64,000 bases of DNA from CALBZH01 sp964538515. Lineage in GTDB: Bacteria > Desulfobacterota > Syntrophobacteria > Syntrophobacterales > Syntrophobacteraceae. The position numbers and the translations under genes are program-made. Shown in pieces: positions 18,039-27,048 of the stretch; position 1 is the stretch's first letter; every line of letters begins with the position of its first letter. The notes below the pieces were generated by a model that was given only the letters and a program-made list of their open reading frames with translations, was not told the origin of the DNA and ran no database searches. Location of the stretch: positions 83,722 to 147,721 of the forward strand of contig CAZIEW010000003.1 of NCBI GenBank assembly GCA_964538515.1, read 5' to 3'.

Positions 18039-20390
18039 TCACCTGAGCACCGTGATCAGCTTGGACATCGTGCTGCTGCTTCCGTCCGGTCCGTTGACCG
18101 TCAAACGAGCCATATACCGACCGGGTGCTCCGTAGATCTGGACGGGGTTCTGGTCCGAACTGGTCTGTCCATTTCCGAATGACCAAGATCGGCTCACCAC
18201 AGCCCCTGGGGATTTGTCCGTGAACCTAACGGGCTGTCCGGCTCTGACCCGAACGGGTGAGACAGTGAAGCTGGCTCTAGGCGCCACATAGGCGGTGATG
18301 AAATCGCTGTACGTTCGGACGCTGGTTGTGCCGTCAGAGGATGTGACGGTCAGCGAAACCGTAAAGCTTCCCGACTTCCTGTAAACATAGACCGGGTTTC
18401 GGCTGGTGCTCTTGCCCCCGTCTCCAAAATCCCAAGCCCACTTCGTAGGCGCTCCCCCCAAATCCGTTGTGTGATCTGCAAAGGTAACCGTGAGTGGGAT
18501 CTTGCCTGAGGTGAGCGTGGCCGTAAAGTCCGCGCTGAGCAAGGGATTGTAGGTCGCCTGAAGCTGAGAGACCGCCCCACTTTGGACGGTGACGGATTGG
18601 CTTGGTGGTGTGATCCAGCCCGTTACCTGCCTGAAAAGCACCATGTATTGGCCGATCGGGACGGAAACGGGCGAACCGGGGGGATGCCACGTTGCGCCTC
18701 CGTCGGTGCTCCACCGTGCTCCTGCATCCGCGGCCTCCTGAGGGAAAATGGCCACGTCAACCGTTCCGGTCATCGCATGATAGCTCGAGGAAACCGACTG
18801 TGCGGGGCCTTGCCTGAAGGTGACGCGCTGCCGTTGTGGGGTGATCCATCCCTGGGCGTCCGAGAAACGAAGGGTGTGCTCGCCGAGAACGCTGAGGCCG
18901 GTTACCGTTTCACCACTGTTCCGCCACGTGACTCCATCCACGCTCCACTTTGCTCCCGCGCTGGCCGCCTCGGGGGGAAAGAGCGTGACGGTGAGGCTGC
19001 CCGTGGGTGAGGCGTCCGTCAGAGGCTTCAAAGCAGCGTCTCCGATGAGGACCATACCCGCCCACCATTCATGAATGAATTGCTCAGGATAGATCTGGCT
19101 CTCGACGATTCCGTTGTACCAGCGTTTGAACGCTTCACCGAAGATCTCGCCCTGAGCCAATGCTTCATAGTAGGGCCTGTCGTCCCACATCCCGCCTGTT
19201 TTGGTACTCCCCCACGCGAGCAGTCCGGCGTCGTCGGGACTGAGCGCTATCGTCCCGGCCAGGTTATTGTCGACGCTGAAATCGCTTCCTGAGCATACGT
19301 AAAGGGAAAAGAACGGTGTGTGCGGATTGACGATGCGGTAGTCCCCGGACGTCACGAAGTCGTCGTCAGGGTAGAACATGTGACCCTCGGAATATCCGTG
19401 GGAGCGGAGGAAAATGAGCTGAGGGGCCGCGGGGATTCGAGTGGTCAGGTAGTCTGCTTTGGTGGTGATCAGCGGGTCAAGCTCGGACACCACGTTGGAT
19501 GCACCGAAAACCTCCGACAAGGCCTGCGCATCGTCCGAGCCCAGATACTGCCAGGGATCGTCATTGTAAACCAAGGCGGCGCGCGTTGGAACGTCGCTTC
19601 CCACGCGGTATCGGTGATTCTTGGAGAAGTAGGAGGCAAGCATGTAAGCCTGAAAGGCATCCGTCGGCAGTTCGGATACGTTGAATCCCGTGAGGTTCGC
19701 TGCTTTCAGACGGCAGACCCAGATTTCCAGGGCCTTATCCCCGCTCCAGGTGTCGTATTTCCCGTTGCCTGCCCGGATGTCGCCATCGTCAAGGGTGTCG
19801 GCCCACTGGCCGTTCAGATCCATGAAGAAGAGGTCGCAAGGAAAGTCCGTAAATTGGCGAATCGGACTACCAAGCTCGTCACGCTCGAATTCGTCGTACA
19901 TTTCGAAAACAATATAGGGAATCTCTCCCACGAGCACCGCCCCAACCAGGGATTCCGGCTCACCGTGCAACTGGGCAAGACTGGCGCGGAGGCCTTCGGG
20001 AGTGCCGGAGTCGAAGACAAGCTCAACCGTGCTGTACCCCATCGCGGCCAGGTCGGCCTCATATTGGCTGAGCCCTTCGAGGATCAAGTCGTGAATGTCC
20101 TGATGGACGACGATTGCAATACGACCCGCCGGGGTCTCCGGTCCGTCGCCGAGGCGCGGGAGCCTGCTCGTGGAGGAGGGTGTGACTTTTTGAATGCGAA
20201 GGGGCTTTGTTTGAGGTTGAATCGAGTGGATGGGCCGGTTGCGATCGTCTGGGGCGGCCCACCGGGTGACCGCGGGAGCATCCCCTGCCGCCCAAATCGA
20301 CTCAGCAGAAACGGCGTGCAAGAAGATAGCCAGCGTGGTCAGGATAAGTGTAAAAAAAACCGACATGCTGGACGACTTCCATGGCTTCAT
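18039..20390 (-). CDS. Secreted caspase-fold (C25-like) protein with two tandem repeats and two PKD domains
   Basis: 783 residues from ATG 20390, chosen because it begins a signal peptide (MKPWKSSSMSVFFTLILTTL, cleavage near AESIWA); the open frame extends 54 codons further. Residues about 95-440 resemble the gingipain/clan CD fold: a strand IAIVVHQDI, then a His in FLRSHGYSEGH (about 329) and a Cys in LYVCSGSD (about 365), the order and spacing of the His/Cys dyad. Two repeats of about 80 residues follow (from about 461 and 541), each with KWSVDG or RWSTDG and GWITP. Two PKD domains (about 616 and 702) close the protein with WDFGDG and WSFGNG. It is likely exported to the cell surface or medium. 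Peptidase activity is an inference. Confidence 0.75.
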   Translation of the reverse strand: MKPWKSSSMSVFFTLILTTLAIFLHAVSAESIWAAGDAPAVTRWAAPDDRNRPIHSIQPQTKPLRIQKVTPSSTSRLPRLGDGPETPAGRIAIVVHQDIHDLILEGLSQYEADLAAMGYSTVELVFDSGTPEGLRASLAQLHGEPESLVGAVLVGEIPYIVFEMYDEFERDELGSPIRQFTDFPCDLFFMDLNGQWADTLDDGDIRAGNGKYDTWSGDKALEIWVCRLKAANLTGFNVSELPTDAFQAYMLASYFSKNHRYRVGSDVPTRAALVYNDDPWQYLGSDDAQALSEVFGASNVVSELDPLITTKADYLTTRIPAAPQLIFLRSHGYSEGHMFYPDDDFVTSGDYRIVNPHTPFFSLYVCSGSDFSVDNNLAGTIALSPDDAGLLAWGSTKTGGMWDDRPYYEALAQGEIFGEAFKRWYNGIVESQIYPEQFIHEWWAGMVLIGDAALKPLTDASPTGSLTVTLFPPEAASAGAKWSVDGVTWRNSGETVTGLSVLGEHTLRFSDAQGWITPQRQRVTFRQGPAQSVSSSYHAMTGTVDVAIFPQEAADAGARWSTDGGATWHPPGSPVSVPIGQYMVLFRQVTGWITPPSQSVTVQSGAVSQLQATYNPLLSADFTATLTSGKIPLTVTFADHTTDLGGAPTKWAWDFGDGGKSTSRNPVYVYRKSGSFTVSLTVTSSDGTTSVRTYSDFITAYVAPRASFTVSPVRVRAGQPVRFTDKSPGAVVSRSWSFGNGQTSSDQNPVQIYGAPGRYMARLTVNGPDGSSSTMSKLITVLR

Positions 20391-21229
20391 CGCAATTCGC
20401 TCTCTCCTCGGTGCGGGGCCCCCGACGACCGCCCTATACCAGAAGAAGTCCGGAAAAAGTGACTCGCGACCCATTTGCGGCTCGATCGTTGCGCAGGTTG
20501 GGAGGGCCGCAGGAAAAACTTCACAAAATGTTTGCGGCGGTGACCTCCCCAAGGAACGGAAGAAGCATCGAAGGACCGCTTAAAAGTTTAACAGTTTCAG
20601 CAGAATTCATACCAGAGATCTACGAGACTTTGGTTGTGCGAATAACCATTGGAAACAACATGGAAAATCGGATACGGTTCTTGCGCTGAACGACCGCTTG
20701 GCCCCCGAATCAAGGAGTACCGTCCGCGATGTGTAAAAAATATCGACAGTGCATGAATCGTCCGCTGCGGGGCGAAACGATCAGGAGATCGATGGCTCTG
20801 TAACTGATAACAGTTGGAATTATTTAAACAAAGATGGAGATGGGGGCAAAATTGAGGCAGTTGCGGGTTGACCTGAGGCAGTCAAGAAGCGTCTAAAGGC
20901 TGTAAAGAATTTCGACACCCCTTCGGTTGCTGCCGTAGCTGCAGACATCCGTGGTCGCCCCGACATGGACTTCCCTACCTGGATGCCCGGGTGAGCACGG
21001 CTCGGAAGGGGGACGGCGCAATTTTCATTGACGGGTCTTTGCCATGAAAAGTATATGAATTCTTTTGCTAACGAGAAACCTGACCATTGAGAGCACCATA
21101 TCACCAAGCCGTGGGTCGCAGGGGTAGCCTTGGAGCCGTGCCTATCGGGGCTGCCTGTGCGCATGTCGCTTATGACCGGGATTCACGGTCTTAGGATTGG
21201 ATTCAAGACTGAGACCGAGAGCCTGTTGC
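20391..21229. other. 839-base intergenic region between divergent genes
   Basis: It is less GC-rich than the genes around it. Open frames on both strands (for example 20820-21164 on minus) have unusual composition and no family resemblance, so I treat them as noise. It holds one good promoter candidate for the plus-strand gene and probably the promoter of the PKD-protein gene. I looked for 6S, SRP and tRNA features and saw none. Its length leaves room for an unrecognised small RNA. Confidence 0.45.
21028..21057 (+). promoter_or_regulatory. Candidate sigma-70 promoter upstream of the radical SAM/DUF2344 gene
   Basis: TTGACG (21028-21033) and TATATG (21052-21057) are 18 bases apart, in an AT-rich pocket about 170 bases before the start at 21230. 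This is the best promoter match in the spacer. The long leader would leave room for a regulatory 5' region. Confidence 0.45.
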
Positions 21230-23794
21230 ATGGGATCGAGTACAAAAGCATTGGACACGCTATTATTTAATGTCGAGAAGCCCGGTCGTTATCTGGGAGC
21301 CGAGGTCAACGCCCGTCGGAAGGACTTCGGAGCCGCTCGCGCTCGGGTGGCACTTGCTTTTCCGGATGTCTACGAAGTCGGAATGAGCCACCTGGGTCTC
21401 CGGCTTCTCTACCACCTGCTCAACGATATCGATGGGGTGGTCGCGGATCGGGTTTACGCTCCCTGGTATGATTTCGAGGAGGTGCTGAGGTCATCGGGGG
21501 AGCTTTTGCGAGCGGTGGAATCGCGTCGCCCTCTCAAGGATTTTGATTTTGTCGGTTTTAGCCTGCAATACGAGCTGAGCTACACGAACATCCTGACGAT
21601 TCTGGAGCTGGGCGGCATCGCTATCAAGGCCCGGGAGAGGGGGGAGGGCGCGCCATGGGTCATGGCGGGAGGGCCGTGTGCCTATAATCCCGAGCCACTG
21701 GCGGACTTTTTGGATTTCGTGGTGCTTGGAGAGGCCGAGCAAGTCCTGCCTGAGCTGCTGGACGTGTTTTTCGAATGGCGGGCGGCACGGGGCGGGCGAA
21801 GGGAATTCCTGGAAGCGATTCGGCGTATCGCGGGTATCTATGTTCCCTCATTTTTTTCAGTGAGTTACGAGGGCGCCAACCGTCCGATTCGGTCCATTGA
21901 GCCTGTATTTTCCGATTACCGGAGCATTGAAAAACGGGTCGTCGCGGATCTCGACCGGGAGTCGCCGCCTCCCGTTCCGCCGCTCGTACCGGTTCTGGAC
22001 ATCGTTCACAATCGATTGAGCCTCGAGATTGCTCGGGGATGCACCCGCGGGTGTCGTTTCTGTCAGGCAGGGTTCATTTATCGGCCGGTGCGCGAGCGTC
22101 ATCCAGGCGCGGTCTTTGAAAACGCCGAGAAGGCCATCGCGGCCAGTGGCTTTGAAGAGATCTCTCTCCTGTCTTTCAGCACCGGGGATTACTGTCAGCT
22201 GCAGCCGTTGCTCGCTGGGCTCATGGACCGGTTTGAGCCAGAGCGGATCGCCGTGTCGCTTCCGTCCATGCGGGTGGGGACTCTCACGCCGGAGCTCATG
22301 AAGCTGGTACGCCGGGTTCGCAAGACGGGGTTCACCCTGGCTCCCGAAGCGGGCAGCGAGCGGTTGCGGCGCGTGATCAACAAAGGAATTCTGGATCAGG
22401 ATCTGCTGGACACGGCGGACAATGCGTTCCAGCTGGGCTGGCGTGTCATCAAGCTGTATTTCATGATTGGACTGCCTACGGAGAGCGACGAGGATCTGCA
22501 AGCGCTCGTCGATCTTTCCCTGGGGGTCTGGAAGCGCGCCAAGCCCTTCCGCGCATCGATTAACGTGTCGGTATCGACGTTCGTGCCCAAGCCCTTCACG
22601 CCGTTTCAATGGATGTCGCAGATCTCTCAGGATGTCATGGAAGAACGGTTGCGGAGCCTTAAGGACCGGCTTCAGCGGCCGGCGCTCAACCTGAAATGGA
22701 ATCATCCCCAGCTCAGCCGCTTGGAAGCCGTGTTTGCCCGCGGCGACCGTCGACTGGGCGCTGTGCTTGAGCGTGCATGGCGCCTTGGTGCCCGGTTTGA
22801 TGGCTGGACGGAACGGTTTCGCGGGGATTTGTGGGAGCAGGCCTTCAAGGATGAAGACCTGGACCCAGCCTGTTATGCCGATCGCGAGCGTCCGTTGGAG
22901 GAAGTCCTCCCATGGGACCATCTGTCCCCACGTGTGGAGAAAGCGTATTTGCAAGCGGAGCTGGAGCGTGCTTTTGTCGGCGAGTATACCCCCGATTGCC
23001 GAGGGGCGTCCTGCTCAGGCTGTGGCGCGTGCGATCACCAAACGGTTCGACCTCGCGTTCATGCGGAGACGGATTGGCGTGCGGCCCCGGACGCGGGGGG
23101 CAGGGACGTTCGGGCAGTGTCCGTGGGCAAGGAAGTCTTGTTTTGGGTCCGATACAGCAAAACGGGAAGCATGCGGTTTCTAGGTCAGTTGGATGTGGCT
23201 CAGGTGCTTGCTCGCGCCCTTAGGAGGGCCAAGATCCCCATAGCCTACAGCTCCGGATTTCACCCACATCCGAAGATCTCCTTTTTGGAAGCCCTTCCCC
23301 TCGGCTATGAAAGTCTTTGGGAGGAAGCTCACCTGGCGCTGACCGCAGACATCGAGGTTGAGGCCCTGAAGAGATCGCTCAACGCCCAGCTGCCGGAAGG
23401 GCTGGGGATTTTGGATGCGGTAAGGGTCGTCCGTCGAGCCGCACCGGCGGAAGGACGTGCTATGGTGTATCGAATCAGCGAGCTGAGCGCCGGTCGTCTC
23501 AGCGAGCTTCTCAACGTGTGGCGGCCGCGACTGGACGAGCCACTCAGGAAGAAGACCAAGAAAGGGTTTGCGGAATCTCCTTTGAGGGCGGTCCTCTTGG
23601 ACCTTCGCTCTTTGGGTGACGGCCTCTTGGAAATGAGCGTTTTTGAAGAAAACAACAAGCGATTTCGACCATCTGCCATCTTGCAGCATCTATTGGGGGA
23701 TTCCTTCGACTGGATGTCGGAATGCCGTATATGCAAGGTGGGAGCCCATACGATGCCGCCGGTTCATGGGCGGACCGCGGCAGCGCGGTCATGA
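21230..23794 (+). CDS. B12-binding-type radical SAM protein fused to a DUF2344 domain (TIGR03960/TIGR03936)
   Basis: 854 residues. The N-terminal region (about 15-210) has the cobalamin-domain-like segment with PDVYEVGMSHLG and MAGGPCAYNPEP. The radical SAM core follows with the cluster motif RGCTRGCRFC (CxxxCxxC) near residue 275. A cysteine cluster (C-R-G-A-S-C-S-G-C-G-A-C) lies near 595. The last 210 residues are the DUF2344 domain opening VRYSKTGSMRFLGQLDVAQV. Neighbouring RNase E/G is the usual partner of this fusion in anaerobes; function is not established, and RNA modification is a guess from that association. ATG 21230 is chosen over TTG 21197, which gives 11 more residues. Confidence 0.88.
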   Translation: MGSSTKALDTLLFNVEKPGRYLGAEVNARRKDFGAARARVALAFPDVYEVGMSHLGLRLLYHLLNDIDGVVADRVYAPWYDFEEVLRSSGELLRAVESRRPLKDFDFVGFSLQYELSYTNILTILELGGIAIKARERGEGAPWVMAGGPCAYNPEPLADFLDFVVLGEAEQVLPELLDVFFEWRAARGGRREFLEAIRRIAGIYVPSFFSVSYEGANRPIRSIEPVFSDYRSIEKRVVADLDRESPPPVPPLVPVLDIVHNRLSLEIARGCTRGCRFCQAGFIYRPVRERHPGAVFENAEKAIAASGFEEISLLSFSTGDYCQLQPLLAGLMDRFEPERIAVSLPSMRVGTLTPELMKLVRRVRKTGFTLAPEAGSERLRRVINKGILDQDLLDTADNAFQLGWRVIKLYFMIGLPTESDEDLQALVDLSLGVWKRAKPFRASINVSVSTFVPKPFTPFQWMSQISQDVMEERLRSLKDRLQRPALNLKWNHPQLSRLEAVFARGDRRLGAVLERAWRLGARFDGWTERFRGDLWEQAFKDEDLDPACYADRERPLEEVLPWDHLSPRVEKAYLQAELERAFVGEYTPDCRGASCSGCGACDHQTVRPRVHAETDWRAAPDAGGRDVRAVSVGKEVLFWVRYSKTGSMRFLGQLDVAQVLARALRRAKIPIAYSSGFHPHPKISFLEALPLGYESLWEEAHLALTADIEVEALKRSLNAQLPEGLGILDAVRVVRRAAPAEGRAMVYRISELSAGRLSELLNVWRPRLDEPLRKKTKKGFAESPLRAVLLDLRSLGDGLLEMSVFEENNKRFRPSAILQHLLGDSFDWMSECRICKVGAHTMPPVHGRTAAARS

Positions 23795-23812
23795 GAAGGG
23801 AGGTTGCTCCAA

Positions 23813-25387
23813 ATGCCTGCCGAAGTCATCATCAATAGTGATTTTTATGAAACACGGGTGGCTCTGGTCGAAAATGGCCAGGTTGCCGAGCTCTACGTCG
23901 AGCGGACTTCCGATCGTGGGATTGCTGGCAACATCTACCGCGGGCGGGTGGTTCGGGTGCTCCCCGGGATGCAGGCGGCTTTTGTGGATATAGGCCTGGA
24001 AAAGGCTGCATTCCTCTATGTCAGCGATGTTCACCGGCCCATGGAGGAGCTGGATCAGCTTTTCATGAATGCCAGCGGGGAGTCTCCTGAAAGCGAGGAA
24101 ACGGGGAGTGAAGAGGAATCCGAATCCCGTCCCGAAGAGCTGGAGGAAGGAGGACCTTCGCGGTCCCTAAGCGATGTTCCGATAGAAGACCGACTGCAGG
24201 AAGGTCAGGACATTTTGGTCCAGGTCGCCAAGGAGCCCATCGGACACAAGGGCGCTCGGATCACGACGCACACCACGCTTCCCGGACGTCACCTGGTTTT
24301 CATGCCCACGATGGATCATGTGGGGGTGTCGCGCCGCATCGAAAACGAGAAAGAGAGAAAGCGGCTTCGTGAGCTGATGTGTGCCATTCGGCCCAACCAG
24401 TGCGGATTCATTGTGCGTACGGCGGCGGAGGGAGCCGAGCCGGAGAAGCTCCAGGCCGAAATGGAGTTTCTGGTCAAGCTCTGGCAAAACATCCAGCGCA
24501 AGGCCGAAAACGCCCCGGTCCCTTCCCTGGTGAACCAGGAGCTGGACATCACGCTGCGGGCTGTACGGGACCTTTTCACCAAAGAGGTTGACCGCCTGGT
24601 GATCGATTCCGAGACGGAGTACCGCCGCATCCTGAACTTCATCGAGACGTTCATGCCGTCTCTGACGCAGGCCGTCGAGCTTTACGAGGGCGAAGAGTCG
24701 ATTTTCGATGCGTACGGCATCGAGATGGAAGTTCAGCGTGCCTTGAGCAAGAAGATCTGGCTCAAGTCCGGTGGCTATATCGTGATCGAGATGACGGAAG
24801 CCCTGACGGCGGTCGATGTGAACACGGGACGCTATGTGGGAAAGCGGAACCTCGAGGAGACCATTCTCAAGACCAATCTGGAGGCTGTTAAGGAGATTGC
24901 CTACCAGCTGCGGCTGCGCAATATCGGGGGCATCATCATCATCGATTTCATCGACATGGAAAAGGAGAGCAATCGGGACAAAGTCTTCAACGCACTCAAA
25001 GACGCCATGAAGAAGGACAAGAGCAAGACCAACATCCTCCGCATGTCCGAGCTCGGCCTCATCGAGATGACTCGCAAGCGCACCAAGGAGAGCATCGGAC
25101 GCGTCCTGTGTGAGCCCTGTTTCTACTGCGACGGCGAGGGGCACCTGAAATCCAAACAGACGATTTGCTATGAGCTGCTCAGGGAGCTTGAGCGGGAGCG
25201 AGCCGACTACTTCGGCAAAAATGTCCTGATCACGGTCCATCCGGAAGTGGCCGCTCGGTTCTGCGATGAGGAGCGGGGCCCTCTCGAGCGGGTGGAGGAG
25301 AGGCTCCATGCGCGGATTACGGTCAAGGGAGAGCCAAGCTTCCACCTCGAGCAGTACGAGATCGTGCCCGAGGAGACGGTTGCATAG
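23813..25387 (+). CDS. rng: Ribonuclease E/G family endoribonuclease
   Basis: 524 residues, the RNase G length without the long degradosome tail of RNase E. The S1 RNA-binding domain begins GNIYRGRVVRVLPGMQAAFVDIG (around 40-62). An acidic Glu/Ser-rich insertion sits in the S1 domain near residues 85-120. The catalytic DNase I-like part contains EMTEALTAVDVNTG with the metal Asp near 330, then IDFIDMEKE. The zinc-link C-x-x-C is in CEPCFYC near 433. It cleaves single-stranded A/U-rich RNA in mRNA decay and 16S/tRNA processing. Start ATG 23813 has AAGGGAGG nine bases upstream. It begins 18 bases after the radical SAM gene. Confidence 0.93.
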   Translation: MPAEVIINSDFYETRVALVENGQVAELYVERTSDRGIAGNIYRGRVVRVLPGMQAAFVDIGLEKAAFLYVSDVHRPMEELDQLFMNASGESPESEETGSEEESESRPEELEEGGPSRSLSDVPIEDRLQEGQDILVQVAKEPIGHKGARITTHTTLPGRHLVFMPTMDHVGVSRRIENEKERKRLRELMCAIRPNQCGFIVRTAAEGAEPEKLQAEMEFLVKLWQNIQRKAENAPVPSLVNQELDITLRAVRDLFTKEVDRLVIDSETEYRRILNFIETFMPSLTQAVELYEGEESIFDAYGIEMEVQRALSKKIWLKSGGYIVIEMTEALTAVDVNTGRYVGKRNLEETILKTNLEAVKEIAYQLRLRNIGGIIIIDFIDMEKESNRDKVFNALKDAMKKDKSKTNILRMSELGLIEMTRKRTKESIGRVLCEPCFYCDGEGHLKSKQTICYELLRELERERADYFGKNVLITVHPEVAARFCDEERGPLERVEERLHARITVKGEPSFHLEQYEIVPEETVA

Positions 25388-25435
25388 GACGCCATGCCGA
25401 TGGTCCGTCGGGAGAAGACAAAGGAAGAGCGCATC

Positions 25436-26737
25436 ATGAGCTGGGAAACCTGTAAACGGTTGTATGAAGAAGCGAGTCGGGTGATTCCCGGGGGCGTCAA
25501 CAGTCCGGTGCGCTCCGGACGCGCCGTGGGGATGCATCCGCTTTTCATCAGGGAAGCGAAGGGCTGTTGGCTTACGGACGAGGACGGCAATCGCTATATC
25601 GACTACGTGGCTTCCTGGGGACCGATGATCCTGGGCCACGCCCATCCGCGCGTGGTCGAGGCGGTTTGCGCGGCCGCCCGGAAGGGGACCTCCTACGGGA
25701 TTCCGACTGAGCTCGAAACACGCATGGCGTGCAAAGTGGTGGAAATGGTGCCCTCCATGGAAATGGTGCGCATGGTGAGCTCCGGGACGGAAGCCACCAT
25801 GAGCGCCCTTCGGCTGGCTCGCGGTTTTACCGGACGCAGCAAGGTCATCAAATTCAACGGATGCTATCACGGACATGCGGACAGCCTGCTCGTGCAGTCA
25901 GGGTCCGGACTGGCGACCTTTGGTATTCCCGGCAGTCCGGGCGTTCCCGAGGAGATCGTCAGGAGCACGTTGTCTCTGCCCTTCAATGATCTGGATGAGG
26001 TCAGATCGGTCCTGGAGCGGGAAGGCTCGGAAGTTGCGGCGATCATCGTGGAGCCGGTTCCGGCGAACATGGGTGTTGTGCTCCCGGGTCAGGGTTATCT
26101 GGAAGGGCTGAGGAAGCTGTGCGATGCGCACGGGGTGGTTCTCATTTTCGACGAAGTGATCACGGGGTTTCGGCTTGGACCCGGGGGCGCTCAGCAGCAT
26201 TACGGCGTGATGCCGGATTTGACCTGCCTGGGCAAGATCATTGGCGGCGGACTGCCGGTGGGAGCTTACGGGGGCAAGCGGGAGATCATGATGCACATGT
26301 CCCCAGCGGGCAGCGTCTATCAGGCGGGAACCCTTTCGGGGAATCCCGTTGCCATGAGCGCCGGATTGGCCACGCTTGAGCTGTTGTGCGAAGAAGGGGT
26401 CTATGAATCCCTCGACCGGATGGCGACGGTGCTTGCAGCCGGCATCGGGCAGGCGGCCTCCTCGGCGGGAGTCGAGCTTTTTCAAACCCGCGTCGGCTCA
26501 ATCGGGTGCTCCTTTTTCACGAAGGAGACCGTAACCGATTACAGGTCCGCTCAGACGTCCGATACGGAATCCTACGGAGTCTTCTTTCGCGAGATGCTCC
26601 GAGAAGGTGTCTATCTGGCCCCTTCCCAGTTTGAGGCATTTTTCATAAGCACGGCACACGGTCAGGAGGAGATCGATCGAACGGTCGAGGCTGCAGGTCG
26701 TGCATTCAAGCGGGTTAAGGCGACAAGGGCCACCTGA
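25436..26737 (+). CDS. hemL: Glutamate-1-semialdehyde 2,1-aminomutase
   Basis: 433 residues. HemL converts glutamate-1-semialdehyde to 5-aminolevulinate with PLP/PMP, the last step of the C5 route into haem, sirohaem and cobalamin. The sequence has the family start ASRVIPGGVNSPVR, the substrate and cofactor motif VSSGTEATMSALRLARG near 123, FDEVITGFR near 238 and the PLP-lysine region GKIIGGGLPVGAYGGK near 265. The ATG at 25436 has AGGAAGAG just upstream; the frame opens 14 codons earlier without a better start. It lies 48 bases after rng, so these three genes probably form one operon. Confidence 0.96.
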   Translation: MSWETCKRLYEEASRVIPGGVNSPVRSGRAVGMHPLFIREAKGCWLTDEDGNRYIDYVASWGPMILGHAHPRVVEAVCAAARKGTSYGIPTELETRMACKVVEMVPSMEMVRMVSSGTEATMSALRLARGFTGRSKVIKFNGCYHGHADSLLVQSGSGLATFGIPGSPGVPEEIVRSTLSLPFNDLDEVRSVLEREGSEVAAIIVEPVPANMGVVLPGQGYLEGLRKLCDAHGVVLIFDEVITGFRLGPGGAQQHYGVMPDLTCLGKIIGGGLPVGAYGGKREIMMHMSPAGSVYQAGTLSGNPVAMSAGLATLELLCEEGVYESLDRMATVLAAGIGQAASSAGVELFQTRVGSIGCSFFTKETVTDYRSAQTSDTESYGVFFREMLREGVYLAPSQFEAFFISTAHGQEEIDRTVEAAGRAFKRVKATRAT

Positions 26738-26752
26738 TTCCCGAAAAAAGCA

Positions 26753-26781
26753 TTGACGGAGAAATGGGACTGTGCTAGGGA
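26753..26781 (+). promoter_or_regulatory. Candidate promoter of the F0 ATP synthase operon
   Basis: TTGACG (26753-26758) and TAGGGA (26776-26781) are 17 bases apart, with TGTGC directly in front of the -10 box. The first gene starts 29 bases after the -10. The -35 is strong and the -10 weak. Confidence 0.45.
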
Positions 26782-26783
26782 TC

Positions 26784-26801
26784 CTGTGAACATTTACACG
26801 A
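26784..26801. promoter_or_regulatory. Rex-type operator candidate in the F0 operon promoter
   Basis: CTGTGAA-CATT-TACACGA follows the TTGTGAA-N4-TTCACAA plan of Rex sites, matching 6 of 7 bases in the left arm and 5 of 7 in the right. It starts three bases after the -10 candidate, where a bound repressor would block transcription. The rex gene lies at the end of this gene group. Prediction only. Confidence 0.4.
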
Positions 26802-26809
26802 AGTAGGCC

Positions 26810-27031
26810 ATGAAAGACGAGACGCGAAAGTACATACGACAGCTGGCCGACGCCAGCTCGATCGGCTTCCAGGTGGCCTTCTCCATTTTTATCGGGTTGG
26901 GCATCGGCTGGTGGCTCGATGGAGCCATCGGGACTTTTCCCTGGCTGACGCTCATTTTTATCGGGATGGGAATTGCTGCCGGCTTTCTCAACTATTACCG
27001 CTTTATCAAGAAGCAGCAGAAGGGGGATTGA
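26810..27031 (+). CDS. atpZ: AtpZ/AtpI-type small membrane protein of the F0 operon
   Basis: 73 residues with two membrane helices (about 18-36 and 45-63) joined by a short loop, and a charged start (KDETRKYIRQL). The motif GIGWWLDGAIGTFPW is typical of the AtpZ/F0F1-ATPase subunit family (pfam09527). Members help assembly of the c-ring and may pass Mg2+ or Ca2+; the gene's job here is inferred from its place at the head of the F0 operon. It ends 17 bases before the next gene. No strong ribosome site is visible; the ATG at 26810 is kept because it begins the conserved segment. Confidence 0.8.
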   Translation: MKDETRKYIRQLADASSIGFQVAFSIFIGLGIGWWLDGAIGTFPWLTLIFIGMGIAAGFLNYYRFIKKQQKGD

Positions 27032-27048
27032 GAGGGGGGAGCCGGCGG

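Noticed and set aside
20820..21164. Possible 114-residue minus-strand protein in the long spacer.
   Set aside because: No ribosome site, odd composition, no resemblance to a family, and it crosses the best promoter of the region.
21060..21190. Possible structured RNA such as 6S or SRP RNA upstream of the radical SAM gene.
   Set aside because: I could not find the conserved SRP tetraloop region or a 6S-like central bubble with flanking stems.
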